A DNA stretch of 64,000 nt from Halococcus salifodinae DSM 8989 (GTDB lineage: Archaea; Halobacteriota; Halobacteria; Halobacteriales; Halococcaceae), in NCBI RefSeq assembly GCF_000336935.1, contig NZ_AOME01000051.1, positions 224,919 through 288,918 of the forward strand. Direction: 5' to 3'. A program made the position numbers and the translations under genes. The notes beneath the pieces were generated by a model. The model ran no database searches, was not told the DNA's origin, and saw nothing but the letters and a program-made list of their open reading frames with translations. How positions within the stretch are numbered: the stretch's first letter is position 1; the number at the start of each line of letters is the position of its first letter. Below are positions 38,527-47,149 of the stretch, in pieces.

Positions 38527-40200
38527 ATGACCTGGACACTCACCCTCGACGACGACAGCTACGAGACGGCGCGCGAGCGGTTCGCGTGGGGACTGCCCGA
38601 CGACTACAACCTCGCATACGATCTCGTCGGGAAGCACGACCCCGATCGGCCGGCACTCTATCAAGCCTATCCCGACGGCCGCCGCGAGACGTACACGTTC
38701 GGCGACCTCGACGCGCTCTCGGATCGCCTCGCGAACGGGCTCGCCGAGCGCGGGATCGAACGTGGCGATCGCGTGGCGGTCGTTCTCCCCCAGCGCCCCG
38801 CAAACGTCCTGACCCACCTCGCGTGCTGGAAGCTCGGCGCGATCTCGCTCCCGCTGTCGGTCCTCTTTGGTACTGATGCGCTGCGCTATCGCCTCGACGA
38901 CAGCGGTGCGCGGGTCGTCGTCACCGACCCTGACGTGACGGAGACCGCGCTCGACGTGGCCCCCGACTGCGATGCGCTGGAACACGTCGTCGAGGCCACG
39001 CCCGGTGACGTTGCGGACGCCGGAACGCCGACCGAGGGTGCGATCGCGTTCGCCGATTTCCTCGCTGACGAGGGGTTCGAGACCGCCGAAACGGACGCCG
39101 ATACGCCCGCGGTCATCCTCTATACCAGCGGCTCGACCGGCCCACCCAAAGGAGTGCTCCACGGTCACGGCGTCTGGGTCGGGCACTGTCCGGCCTTTGC
39201 GATGTACTTCGAGCACGATCTCGATGGTGTCTACTGGACGCCCGCCGACTGGGCGTGGATCGGTGCGCTCGGCGACCTCGTGTTCCCCGCATGGCACTAC
39301 GGCCAGCCTGTCGTCGGCTACCCGATGGAAGGGTTCGACGCCGAGACCGCGTTCTCGCTGCTGGCGGAGTTCGACGTGACCGGGGCGTTCGTGCCGCCGA
39401 CGGCGATCCGGATGCTGATGGGGATCGACCATCCGGCCGAGCGGTACGATCTCTCGCTCGAAGCGATCTGCTCGGGCGGCGAGCCGCTCACACCCGAGAT
39501 CCTCGATTGGGCCGACGAGACACTCGCTGGCGTGGTCGTCAACGAACTCTACGGCCAGACCGAGGCGAACCTGCTCGTGACCAACAGTCAAGAGTGGTTT
39601 CCAGCCCAGCCAGGCAGCATGGGCAAACCGGTGCCGGGTCACGACGTGGCGATCGTCGATCCCGAAACCGGCCAGCAGCATCCACGCGGCGAGACCGGCG
39701 AGATCGCCGTCCGGCGTGGCGACGACCCGGTGATCTTTCAGGAATACTGGAACGAACCCGAGAAGACTGCGGCCGCCGCCGTCGAAAACTGGCATCTGAC
39801 CGGCGACCTCGGAACACGCGACGAGGACGGGTATCTCTGGTTCAAGTCCCGCGACGACGACCTCATCATCACGAGCGGCTACCGCGTCGGGCCGGGCGAG
39901 GTCGAGGCGGCGATCCTCGACCACGCCTCCGTCGAGCAGGTCGGCGTCATCGGCGTCCCCGACGAGACCCGCGGCGAGATCATCAAGGCGTTCGTCCAGC
40001 CCGTTGCGGGTGTGTCGGGTTCCGACGGGCTGCGTGAAGAAATCCAACAACACGTCCGTGATCGTCTCGCGAAGTACGAGTACCCGCGGGCGATCGCGTT
40101 CGTCGAGGATCTTCCCCAGACGACGACCGGCAAGATACAGCGCCGAAAACTTCGCGAGCAGGAATCCAGGGACGGGGACGCGACGACGAAAACCGACTGA
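38527..40200 (+). CDS. AMP-forming acyl-CoA synthetase
   Basis: 557 residues of the ANL superfamily. Core motifs are A3 YTSGSTGPPKG (about residue 200), A5 NELYGQTEANLL (about 340), A7 TGDLGTRDEDGYL (about 425), A8 YRVGPGEVEAAI and the catalytic lysine motif TTTGKIQRRKL near 540. It activates a carboxylic acid with ATP and loads it on CoA. The pattern is close to acetyl/medium-chain acyl-CoA synthetases of haloarchaea; the exact chain length cannot be read. It lies 43 nt after the symporter operon and may use its substrate. Confidence 0.92.
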   Translation: MTWTLTLDDDSYETARERFAWGLPDDYNLAYDLVGKHDPDRPALYQAYPDGRRETYTFGDLDALSDRLANGLAERGIERGDRVAVVLPQRPANVLTHLACWKLGAISLPLSVLFGTDALRYRLDDSGARVVVTDPDVTETALDVAPDCDALEHVVEATPGDVADAGTPTEGAIAFADFLADEGFETAETDADTPAVILYTSGSTGPPKGVLHGHGVWVGHCPAFAMYFEHDLDGVYWTPADWAWIGALGDLVFPAWHYGQPVVGYPMEGFDAETAFSLLAEFDVTGAFVPPTAIRMLMGIDHPAERYDLSLEAICSGGEPLTPEILDWADETLAGVVVNELYGQTEANLLVTNSQEWFPAQPGSMGKPVPGHDVAIVDPETGQQHPRGETGEIAVRRGDDPVIFQEYWNEPEKTAAAAVENWHLTGDLGTRDEDGYLWFKSRDDDLIITSGYRVGPGEVEAAILDHASVEQVGVIGVPDETRGEIIKAFVQPVAGVSGSDGLREEIQQHVRDRLAKYEYPRAIAFVEDLPQTTTGKIQRRKLREQESRDGDATTKTD

Positions 40201-40252
40201 GGCGAACCGGCGGAGTTGGCGAAAGCAGGCGTTCGGTTCGCCCGTCGCCGCC

Positions 40253-40525
40253 TCACTCCGTGATCGTGAGCACGCCGTTGTTGGCGGCGACCTCGCTCGC
40301 CTCGGCGGGGAGTTCGAACTCGAACTGCTCGTCGCCGGCGATCACGATCGCCGTGTCGTCGAGGATGTCGACCGCGAGATCGCCGCGAGCGGTCCCGAAA
40401 TCCACGGCGACGAGGCTGCCGTCGTCGTAGTCGTGTTCAGTGACCACGGTACCCCGATCGTCGGCAGTCCGCAGTTCTTGGGGTGTCCTCACAGGTGTGT
40501 GTTGGTTCTCGGTACGGGTAAGCAC
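40253..40525 (-). CDS. Small Hsp20-like beta-sandwich protein
   Basis: 90 residues, acidic. The beta pattern DYDDGSLVAVDFG, DLAVDILDDTAIVIAGD, EFELPAEASEV and NNGVLTIT resembles a shortened alpha-crystallin/Hsp20 domain, ending with the typical NGVLTI strand. Similar short proteins are widespread in haloarchaea (DUF7127-like). A chaperone role is not established. It is convergent with the acyl-CoA synthetase gene. Confidence 0.72.
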   Translation of the reverse strand: MLTRTENQHTPVRTPQELRTADDRGTVVTEHDYDDGSLVAVDFGTARGDLAVDILDDTAIVIAGDEQFEFELPAEASEVAANNGVLTITE

Positions 40526-40574
40526 TCTGCTCGCGGATGCCGGGCGGTCCGGATCGGCCGTTCTCCGCGTCGAG

Positions 40575-40772
40575 TCACCAGTACGGGTTCGCGAGCCACC
40601 GCCGCGAACGGCTGCCGACTGCGCTCGCGGCCACGACGTACAGGGCGGCGAGCGCCACGACGATCACGGTCGTAAGCTGGAGCGCCGAGAGCGCGAGCGT
40701 TACGAGCGCACCGATCCCCGCAAGAAGCGTCGCGGCAACCACGACGGCGGCGGCGAGTTGTGAAGCGTGCAT
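40575..40772 (-). CDS. Small two-helix membrane protein
   Basis: 65 residues starting with ATG 40772. Two hydrophobic helices (about 6-24 and 28-50) are followed by a short basic tail ending WLANPYW. No family is recognised. It lies 22 nt after the regulator gene upstream on the same strand, so the two may form an operon. Confidence 0.6.
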   Translation of the reverse strand: MHASQLAAAVVVAATLLAGIGALVTLALSALQLTTVIVVALAALYVVAASAVGSRSRRWLANPYW

Positions 40773-40794
40773 CGGAGATGCTGTTGGGGGTCGA

Positions 40795-41280
40795 TCAGGC
40801 GACCGGTTCGTGTTCGCGTTCTGGCTCGCAGGCGTGTTCGATCGACTCGACCAGCGCCGCCAGTTCGTCGACGGACTGGCCGTGGGCGATGTCGCCCGAA
40901 CGGTCGTTCCAGTCGACCACGCTGGCCGAATCGAGCTTCGGGAGGTGGTTCTGAAGCAGGGAGACGTAGACGGTCTTTCGCTGTTCGGCCGAGACCGCCG
41001 TGGGCGCGATGTCGTTTTCTTCGCCGGCGATCGTTCGTGCGAGATCGCCCATCTGGACGCTCTCGTCGCGATCGAGCGCCGAGATGTGGCGGATGACCGC
41101 GCGTCGGCGGGCGTTGCTGATCAGCTCGCAGACGGTCTCGGTCGAGAGCGGGATCGACCCGGTCGGCCGATCGGTCTCGTCGGCGGCGCTGAGTCCCGAG
41201 AGGAGCCACTGTGGGACGCCCCACGACGAACCGGCCGCGTTGTCGGAGACCATTGTTCTCACGCGTTCGGACACGGCCAT
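40795..41280 (-). CDS. DUF7344-like winged-helix regulator
   Basis: 161 residues from ATG 41280 (ATG 41253 is also possible). After a variable N-terminus, the haloarchaeal block begins with LSTETVCELISNARRRAVIRHI, then GDLARTIAGEEND, SAEQRKTVYVSLLQNHLPKLDSASVVDWN. This is a winged-helix fold seen in many haloarchaeal one-domain regulators. Targets are unknown. The much longer open frame upstream runs antisense to the DUF2064-like gene and is spurious. Confidence 0.82.
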   Translation of the reverse strand: MAVSERVRTMVSDNAAGSSWGVPQWLLSGLSAADETDRPTGSIPLSTETVCELISNARRRAVIRHISALDRDESVQMGDLARTIAGEENDIAPTAVSAEQRKTVYVSLLQNHLPKLDSASVVDWNDRSGDIAHGQSVDELAALVESIEHACEPEREHEPVA

Positions 41281-41403
41281 CGTTGATAAGATTCGCGGTC
41301 CGCCGAAACCGCCACCAGTCGCACCGATAGCGACTGCAGCCACAGTTCGGCCCCACCGCGCCCGAGCCGCGTCGTTGAAGGGACCACGACGCCGATACCG
41401 ACC

Positions 41404-42180
41404 ATGCCCACCACCGCCGTGCTCTGTGATCCGCCGCACGAAGGACTCGTTCTCACCGAACTGGCGGCGACGACACCGCTCTCGAAAGCCGAGACCGCCG
41501 ATCTCTACGCCGCAATGTATGCCGACACCCTTCGGGCGGTCGAAGCCAGCGCGAGCGAACTGCTCGTCAACTACCGATCCGACGAAGATTTGCCAGGGGA
41601 GCCTGACGGCGAGGACGCTGACGACGCCGAGAGTGCGGTGCGCAACCTCGCGGACGTGGCGCTCGACGATCCAGGGGCAGCGCGCTACGAGGTCCAGATC
41701 GGCTCGACGTTCGCGGCCCGGATGGGTAACACTGTGAGCCATCTGCTCGACACCGAGGACGCGGGCTCGGTGGCGGTGATCGAACCCACCGTCCCCTTCC
41801 TGACGCGCAGCGCCCTCGACGGGATGGCGATGAAACTTCGCCGGAGCGACGTCGTGCTCGGGCCGGCGTCGGCAGGTCGGGTTCACTACGCCGGCTTCGC
41901 GTCGCCCATCGATTTCGAGGACGCCGACGCACCGCCCGCGATCGAGACACTGACCGATCGTGCGCACGACGCCGGCCACGAGGTCGACTTCGGCCCAATG
42001 GCCCCTCTCATCGAGACCCGCGAAGACATGATCGGCGCGCTCTCGCTGATCCGGGCGCGCCGGCGTGCCGGCCGCGAAGTGCCGGCGCGAACCGCCGCGT
42101 GTCTCGACGATCTCGGTCTGGAAGTCGTCGAAAACGAGGGCGACCTCGCGCTTTCGAAACCGGACACCGACAGCGATTAG
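41404..42180 (+). CDS. DUF2064-like nucleotidyl/glycosyltransferase-fold protein
   Basis: 258 residues. The layout resembles the DUF2064/COG3222 family of GT-A-fold proteins: a start of alternating strands and helices (AVLCDPPHEGLVL), ASELLVNYRSDED, YEVQIGSTFAARMGN, then SVAVIEPTVPFL and SDVVLGPASAGRVHYAGF. The classical DxD metal site is not obvious, so catalytic activity is uncertain. It diverges from the regulator gene and ends 27 nt before the tRNA-Ser gene. Confidence 0.72.
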   Translation: MPTTAVLCDPPHEGLVLTELAATTPLSKAETADLYAAMYADTLRAVEASASELLVNYRSDEDLPGEPDGEDADDAESAVRNLADVALDDPGAARYEVQIGSTFAARMGNTVSHLLDTEDAGSVAVIEPTVPFLTRSALDGMAMKLRRSDVVLGPASAGRVHYAGFASPIDFEDADAPPAIETLTDRAHDAGHEVDFGPMAPLIETREDMIGALSLIRARRRAGREVPARTAACLDDLGLEVVENEGDLALSKPDTDSD

Positions 42181-42206
42181 GTGCGTGGGTCGATAGACCC
42201 GATCGC

Positions 42207-42289
42207 GGTGGGGTGGCAGAGTGGACTATCGCGCCTGTCTTGAAAACAGGTGGCCTATGGCCTCATGGGTTCGAATCCCATCCCCACCG
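42207..42289 (+). tRNA. tRNA-Ser (anticodon TGA)
   Basis: All arms fold. The acceptor GGTGGGG (42207-42213) pairs with CCCCACC (42282-42288), with discriminator G at 42289. The anticodon stem is CCTGT/ACAGG, with loop CTTGAAA giving anticodon TGA at 42241-42243. A long variable arm (TGGCCTATGGCCTCA), typical of serine tRNA, is present. The T-arm is ATGGG-TTCGAAT-CCCAT. CCA is not encoded and no intron is seen. It reads UCA and probably other UCN codons. Confidence 0.95.
42269..42289 (+). repeat. Direct repeat copy 1 (att-like, inside the tRNA-Ser 3' end)
   Basis: The last 21 bases of the tRNA gene, from the T-loop through the discriminator, recur exactly at 42427-42447. Integrases often use this part of a tRNA gene as attachment site and leave such a duplication behind. 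Confidence 0.8.
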
Positions 42290-42356
42290 ATGGCTTGCGA
42301 ACATCCTGTGAGCGCCTCGTGCGCGAGCAAACCACGTGAGCAAGCAATCGAGACGT

Positions 42357-42367
42357 TGGGATTCGAA
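42357..42367 (-). repeat. Inverted partial copy of the tRNA T-arm
   Basis: TGGGATTCGAA here is the exact reverse complement of the TTCGAATCCCA in both direct-repeat copies. It could pair with 42428-42438 and form an 11-bp stem. Confidence 0.7.
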
Positions 42368-42426
42368 GTAGACCAGTCGCAGCCCGCACAGCGAACGAAG
42401 TGAGCGAGCAGGAACGTCTGGCCGTC

Positions 42427-42447
42427 GTTCGAATCCCATCCCCACCG
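42427..42447 (+). repeat. Direct repeat copy 2 (att-like) downstream of tRNA-Ser
   Basis: An exact 21-bp match to the tRNA-Ser 3' end, 158 bp further on. The 137 bp between the copies hold no gene, so this looks like a collapsed or minimal integrated element. No integrase gene is present nearby. Confidence 0.8.
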
Positions 42448-42510
42448 CGTTTCTCGTGACCACGCACGACGAGCAGCAACCCTTTTGCGCCGACCGATCC
42501 ATCGACCGGT

Positions 42511-42834
42511 ATGGCTGACTGGCCGCACGATCCCGACGGCGAGGAGGGCAGCGAGGGAATGCGCAAGTACGGACAGGCGATCGTGGCGAAGAAAGTCGAC
42601 GACGAAGAGGACTTCCCGCTCGACGTCGCCGCGTTCGTCGATGCACACGGCGACGATCCGATCCGGCTCAACCACGAACGGGTCGTGAGCCTCCGCGAGG
42701 TCTTCGACGGCGTCGAGGACGAGGAGATCGACGACATTCAGACGATGCACCGGCGGGTCGGCAAGGCGATGCGCGCGAACGGGTTGTGGGAGTACACGCC
42801 CGGCTCCGACGCGGCAAGTCGCGGCGGAGCCTAA
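42511..42834 (+). CDS. Conserved haloarchaeal protein (DUF5785-like)
   Basis: 107 residues. The N-terminus MADWPHDPDGEEGSEGMRK is a highly conserved haloarchaeal sequence, followed by a winged-helix-like block (DFPLDVAAFVDAHGDDPIRLN, VSLREVFDGVE, MHRRVGKAMRANGLWEY). Function is unknown. The gene follows the tRNA-Ser attachment region by 63 nt and stands alone. Confidence 0.82.
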   Translation: MADWPHDPDGEEGSEGMRKYGQAIVAKKVDDEEDFPLDVAAFVDAHGDDPIRLNHERVVSLREVFDGVEDEEIDDIQTMHRRVGKAMRANGLWEYTPGSDAASRGGA

Positions 42835-42942
42835 CGACGGACGGGTTTTCCGTCCCTGAGTCACGGGCGGGCCGCACCGTTCGATCGATCGTGTTTGCGG
42901 CGAGACGGAAGTGCCTAAACCCCATCGATCGGAGGGGTGGAC

Positions 42943-44334
42943 ATGGCTGGCGGCACCGATTCCAGGTCGCGCCCGGGACTGTTCTCGTTCCGTGAGATCC
43001 TCGTCGCGGGCTGGGTGACGGTCACGTCACTGATCTTTTTCAACGTCTTCGTCCGGTTTTTCTACCGCACGATCCTCGACAACGACGTCGGGGTGCCGAT
43101 CCACTGGCCGATCAGCAAGTTCGCGGTTCGGCTCGGTCGTCTCGATATCTCGCGTGTCGGGGTGCTGGTCGTACTCGCAGTCGTCGTTTTCGCGGTGGCG
43201 ACCGCGTATCTCCTCTGGTTCGATCGCACCAGCCTCTGGCCGGTCGTCGTCGCCGGGGCGGTGTTGCTCGTACTCACCACGCTCACGCAGGGCCATCAGG
43301 CCGGACTCATCAGACCCATTGCCAACGGCGGGTCGTACTACCGCGCGGCGGTCACGGTCACCGATCCGGTCGCGTTCGTCACGACGTTCGAGGCGAACCA
43401 GTTGGGGCTCCCGCTCCACGCGCGGACTCATCCGCCGGGGGCCGTACTCTCGTTTTGGGTGCTCGATACGCTTCTCCCGTCGACCCGCGCCGTCTCGCTC
43501 ACCGTTGGGATCGGTTCGCTCGCGCTCTCGGCACTTCTCCTCCATCGACTGCTCGTGACGTACTACCCCCGCGACGTCGCCCAATACACCACGTATCTGT
43601 TCGTCCTTCTGCCCGCGGTTCAGATCTACTCCCTCACGACCCTCGATGCGCTCATCACCGTCGCGGCGCTCGGCGCGATCTACTGCTTCACCCGTGAGTC
43701 GCCGATCGTGGCGACGTTCGGCACGCTCGTCTGCCTGTTCGTCGCCGCCTCCCAGACGTTCATGACCGTATTTTTGGGGCCTGTACTCGTCGGGCTCGCA
43801 CTCTTGCGCCGCGACCGCATCGCACCGCTCGTCGTGATCGGCCTCTCGTCGCTCGGAATTTATGTCCTCGTGAACGTCGTCCTCGGCTACGACTACATCG
43901 CCTCGTTTCTGACCGCCTCCCATCAGCAGAACCCGAACGGCTTTTTCCCGCTCGCCGAGCCGCTGCGCTATCTCACCACGCGAGTCGAGAACGTCGCCGA
44001 GATCGCGCTCTTTTTCACGCCGATGCTCGCGGTGCTCGCGGTTCGCGGGGTGGGTGTGCTGTGGCGGTCCGCACGTGGTCTCAGCAGGCTCGACCGCGAG
44101 CCGCTCGTCATCTTCGGGCTCGCGGCCGGATCGCTACTCGGGCTGTTCGCCGTCGGTGTCTATCACACCGGCGAAACCGCTCGCGGCGCGATGTTCATCT
44201 ATCCGTTTTTGATGATTCCAGTCGCCGCCGCGATCCGAGCTGCCGACCCCACGAGACGGCGTGAGGCGCTGCTCGCGGCCGCAGTGTTCGGACAGGCACT
44301 CCTGATGCAGCTCGTCGGGGACTACCTCTGGTGA
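42943..44334 (+). CDS. Polytopic membrane glycosyltransferase-like protein (GT-C type)
   Basis: 463 residues with about 11-12 membrane helices. ATG 42943 is preceded at a good distance by GGAGGGG (42931-42937), one of few clear Shine-Dalgarno sites here; GTG 42937 is an alternative. The first external loop contains the conserved ARTHPPGAVLSFW, which matches the glycosyltransferase-39/PMT-like layout where an acidic or His motif near the first loop binds the lipid-linked sugar. Its neighbours encode a polyprenyl-pentose synthase-like enzyme and a flippase-like protein, so it may transfer a sugar from polyprenyl phosphate outside the cell (inference). Confidence 0.75.
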   Translation: MAGGTDSRSRPGLFSFREILVAGWVTVTSLIFFNVFVRFFYRTILDNDVGVPIHWPISKFAVRLGRLDISRVGVLVVLAVVVFAVATAYLLWFDRTSLWPVVVAGAVLLVLTTLTQGHQAGLIRPIANGGSYYRAAVTVTDPVAFVTTFEANQLGLPLHARTHPPGAVLSFWVLDTLLPSTRAVSLTVGIGSLALSALLLHRLLVTYYPRDVAQYTTYLFVLLPAVQIYSLTTLDALITVAALGAIYCFTRESPIVATFGTLVCLFVAASQTFMTVFLGPVLVGLALLRRDRIAPLVVIGLSSLGIYVLVNVVLGYDYIASFLTASHQQNPNGFFPLAEPLRYLTTRVENVAEIALFFTPMLAVLAVRGVGVLWRSARGLSRLDREPLVIFGLAAGSLLGLFAVGVYHTGETARGAMFIYPFLMIPVAAAIRAADPTRRREALLAAAVFGQALLMQLVGDYLW

Positions 44335-44373
44335 GGGGTGCGATAGCAAGGTTTGTCGCCGTCACCACGTCGC

Positions 44374-45414
44374 TCATGCGTCGGGACTCGGCTCGTCGGC
44401 GAGATACTTGTGCGCCGAGAACACGATGAACCCGAGGATCGCCGCGTACCAGAGCGTGCCGACCCGGATCACCATCGTCGCGCCCGCCGCGACGGATTGG
44501 GAGATCCCGAAGGTGAGCAGGAGACCGGCCATGCTCGCCTCGGCCGCGCCGAGCCCCCCCGGAAGCATGCTGACCGCGCCGATCACGGAGCCGAGCGCGA
44601 AGACGAACACTCCCACGAGGAGCGCGGACTCAACGCCGAATCCCGCGAGTACGATCCAGAGCGCGACGCCTTCGAGCCCCCACGCGATGATCCCTAACAG
44701 AGTGGCCACCGAAAGCGGCCGGAGTCGGAAGAGCGCGTAGGTGCTCTCGTAGAACCGTTCGAGCGACGCGGCGTAGTCGCCGACGACCGGGAGCGACTCG
44801 GCGGCATCGAGCAGTCGGAGGCAGCCCGCGCGCCACTGGAGCAGCCCGATTCCGGCGGCGAAGGCGACTGCGAGCGCCACGAGAACCGTGGGCGAGCGGC
44901 CGTAGGCCACGACGCCGACCCCGGCGAGCATGGCGAGCGAGACCAGATCGGTCACGCGCTCGGCCCCGACCACCGAGGTCGTGAGGCTCGCTGGGGTTCC
45001 CTCCATGTCGCGCAGCAGCCACGCCTTCCAGACCTCGCCGGCCTTGCCAGGGGTGACGACCATCATCAGCCCGCTGAAAAACACCGTGAGGCTGGTTTTC
45101 AGCGGGATGTCGACCCCGAGTTCCCGGAGGTAGAACTCCCACTTCCCGAACCGGAAGGCGTAGCCGACGGTAGTGAGGCCGATCACCGCGGCGAATGCGG
45201 GCCACTCGAACCGGGAGAAAGCCTCGACGACCCTCCCGGCGTCGGCGTAGAGGAAGAGCGCGCCGAACACCACGAGCGTGAGCACCGCGGTGGCCTGGAC
45301 GCCGTGCTCGCTCACCCACCGCCGAAGCCGTCCGGGCTGATCGTCAGCTTCGTCGCTGGGGTCCGCGCCACCCGGCTGATCGGATGAGCCGCCCGTTTCG
45401 CGGTACTCCGCCAT
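44374..45414 (-). CDS. Lysylphosphatidylglycerol-synthase-type (LPG_TM/UPF0104) membrane protein
   Basis: 346 residues, with about eight helices after an acidic N-terminal tail. Family motifs include RFGKWEFYLRELGV, VTPGKAGEVWKAWLLRD (the conserved PGKxGE block), AERVTDLVSLA and SMLPGGLGAAEASMAGLL. The domain occurs alone in flippase-like and lipid-sugar proteins such as AglD relatives. ATG 45414 shares one base with the PHP stop (TGATG). It is the last gene of the UbiA-PHP-LPG operon, which argues for a role in polyprenyl-linked sugar handling. Confidence 0.87.
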   Translation of the reverse strand: MAEYRETGGSSDQPGGADPSDEADDQPGRLRRWVSEHGVQATAVLTLVVFGALFLYADAGRVVEAFSRFEWPAFAAVIGLTTVGYAFRFGKWEFYLRELGVDIPLKTSLTVFFSGLMMVVTPGKAGEVWKAWLLRDMEGTPASLTTSVVGAERVTDLVSLAMLAGVGVVAYGRSPTVLVALAVAFAAGIGLLQWRAGCLRLLDAAESLPVVGDYAASLERFYESTYALFRLRPLSVATLLGIIAWGLEGVALWIVLAGFGVESALLVGVFVFALGSVIGAVSMLPGGLGAAEASMAGLLLTFGISQSVAAGATMVIRVGTLWYAAILGFIVFSAHKYLADEPSPDA

Positions 45415-46070
45415 CACCGCCACCCCGCGGCCGCGCGGCGCGCCTGGTGAAGTTTGGTGGCGACGTGGCCCGAGAGATATCGCCCGCGACCGCGCGGGAC
45501 GGTCGTGCCGGATCGGATGGCCTCGCGGAGCGATCCCTCACACTCGGTGTACGCGCGGCCGACCTCCATCGGGAAGTGGGCGTCGCTCCCGCCGGTCGTC
45601 GCGAGGTCGTGGTGGGCGGCGAACGCGCGCGCTTCGCGGTTGAACGACTCGCGGACGCACCGCGCGTTGACCGCCTCGACGCCGTCGACCGCCGCCGCGA
45701 GTTCGGCGAGATCGGTGTCGTAGACCTGGCGGAGCGCGTCGAACGGATGGGAGAGCACCGCGAGTCCGCCCTGGTCGTGGATGTCGTCGATCACCGAAAG
45801 CGGGTCGGTTTGCGGGGGCGCGCGCTCGACATCGATCCCGAGGAGATGGCCTTGTGTGGTCGTGACCTCGACGCCCGAGACGACATCGATATCGTCGGGC
45901 GCACACGACCCAACGCGCTCGACGTTTTCGAGCGTGTCGTGATCGGTGACGACGATCCCATCGAGGTCCGCTTTCTCGGCAGCGCGGGCGACCGCTGCGG
46001 GCGATGTCGCCGAGCACGGCGAGGCGTCGGTGTGGACCTGAAGATCGTACCGCGAGCGCGACCGACTCAT
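45414..46070 (-). CDS. PHP-domain phosphoesterase
   Basis: 218 residues. Metal ligands follow the PHP order: HTDASPCS near residue 13, VTDHDTLE near 42, Glu in SGVEVTTT, HPFDALR in the middle and GGSDAHFP toward the end. PHP enzymes are trinuclear metal phosphatases. Encoded between a prenyltransferase that should produce a 5-phosphoribosyl lipid and a membrane flippase-like protein, it could remove the 5-phosphate (inference). It overlaps UbiA upstream by 4 nt and the LPG_TM gene by 1 nt. Confidence 0.88.
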   Translation of the reverse strand: MSRSRSRYDLQVHTDASPCSATSPAAVARAAEKADLDGIVVTDHDTLENVERVGSCAPDDIDVVSGVEVTTTQGHLLGIDVERAPPQTDPLSVIDDIHDQGGLAVLSHPFDALRQVYDTDLAELAAAVDGVEAVNARCVRESFNREARAFAAHHDLATTGGSDAHFPMEVGRAYTECEGSLREAIRSGTTVPRGRGRYLSGHVATKLHQARRAAAGWR

Positions 46071-46987
46071 CCGACCAGCCCGACGAGCCACGCCCGCGGG
46101 CGTCCATAGAGCACGACGACCGCGACGACCCCCCAGAGCGCGAGGTTGAGCAGCGACTGACGGTCGAACAGGAGCGTGCCCGGCGATGCGGCCATCCCGC
46201 TCGTGGTGTGAACGAGATGGTGGTATCGAAAGACGCCGAAAAAGGCAAAGGGGAGCGTGAGCATCATCGCGAGCTTCGCCCCCGTGAACGTGTAGATCGA
46301 GTACGAAATGAGGAGCGTGGAGATGACCACCACGAGCAGCTGATCGAGCGTCTCGGGGGTGTACTCGTCGAGCGTTGCGCGGGTCTCGGCCGGGTTCGCG
46401 CTCGCCGCGAACTCGTGGCGGCGCTTGCCGAGCGCGAGCAGGAGTGCGGCGAGGAACGTACAGACCACGAGCCACGGGCTAAGTGCGACGCCGATCGCCA
46501 CCACGCCCGCGACCGCCCGCAGCACGAACCCGAAGGCGATCAGGAGGACGTCGACGAGGACGACGTCCTTCAGATACAGTGAGTACGCGGCGTTCTGGAC
46601 GAGATAGGTCGCCACGATCACCACGAACAACCCTCCAAGGGTGTACGACAGCGCGAACCCGAACAGGAGGAGGCCGACGCCGAACGCGGCCGCGGTTGGC
46701 ACACTCACCTGGCCGCTGGCGATCGGCCGCTTTCGCTTTTCGGGATGGCGGCGGTCGGCCTCGACGTCGCTGATGTCGTTGAAGATGTACGTCGCGCCGG
46801 CGACCGCACAGAACGCCGCGACGCCGATCGCGACCTGCCCCCACGCGACGGGATCGAACAGCCGGCCCGAGAACACGATCGCGATCAGGAGTACCGCCTG
46901 CTTGTACCACTGCCACGGGCGGATCTCGCGGGCGAGCCCGGCGGCGGTCCGTGCGAGGCTCGCCTGATGTGTCTGCGCCTCGGCCAT
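46067..46987 (-). CDS. UbiA-family prenyltransferase, decaprenyl-phosphate phosphoribosyltransferase-like
   Basis: 306 residues from ATG 46987 (ATG 47014 is also possible), with about nine helices. The first Asp-rich motif, NDISDVEADRRHPEKRKRPI, closely follows the NDxxDxEADxxHPxKRxRPIA pattern of mycobacterial DPPR synthase (Rv3806c), and GKRRHE also matches. That enzyme joins PRPP to decaprenyl phosphate. Here the acceptor would be dolichyl or another polyprenyl phosphate. It heads an operon with PHP and LPG_TM genes and is divergent from the epimerase gene. Confidence 0.87.
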   Translation of the reverse strand: MAEAQTHQASLARTAAGLAREIRPWQWYKQAVLLIAIVFSGRLFDPVAWGQVAIGVAAFCAVAGATYIFNDISDVEADRRHPEKRKRPIASGQVSVPTAAAFGVGLLLFGFALSYTLGGLFVVIVATYLVQNAAYSLYLKDVVLVDVLLIAFGFVLRAVAGVVAIGVALSPWLVVCTFLAALLLALGKRRHEFAASANPAETRATLDEYTPETLDQLLVVVISTLLISYSIYTFTGAKLAMMLTLPFAFFGVFRYHHLVHTTSGMAASPGTLLFDRQSLLNLALWGVVAVVVLYGRPRAWLVGLVG

Positions 46988-47149
46988 TGTCCCTCGTGTG
47001 TCGTCGCGAGCCATAAACCTGACCGATCGATACGCACCGTTCCGGATCGTTTCGTCCCTCCGTCGGGCGGTCGAACGGGTGAAATCACCGAACGAGTGCT
47101 CGAAGTCGTATCGGTAGATAGTTGAAACCGGGTCGTCAACGCCGACATA

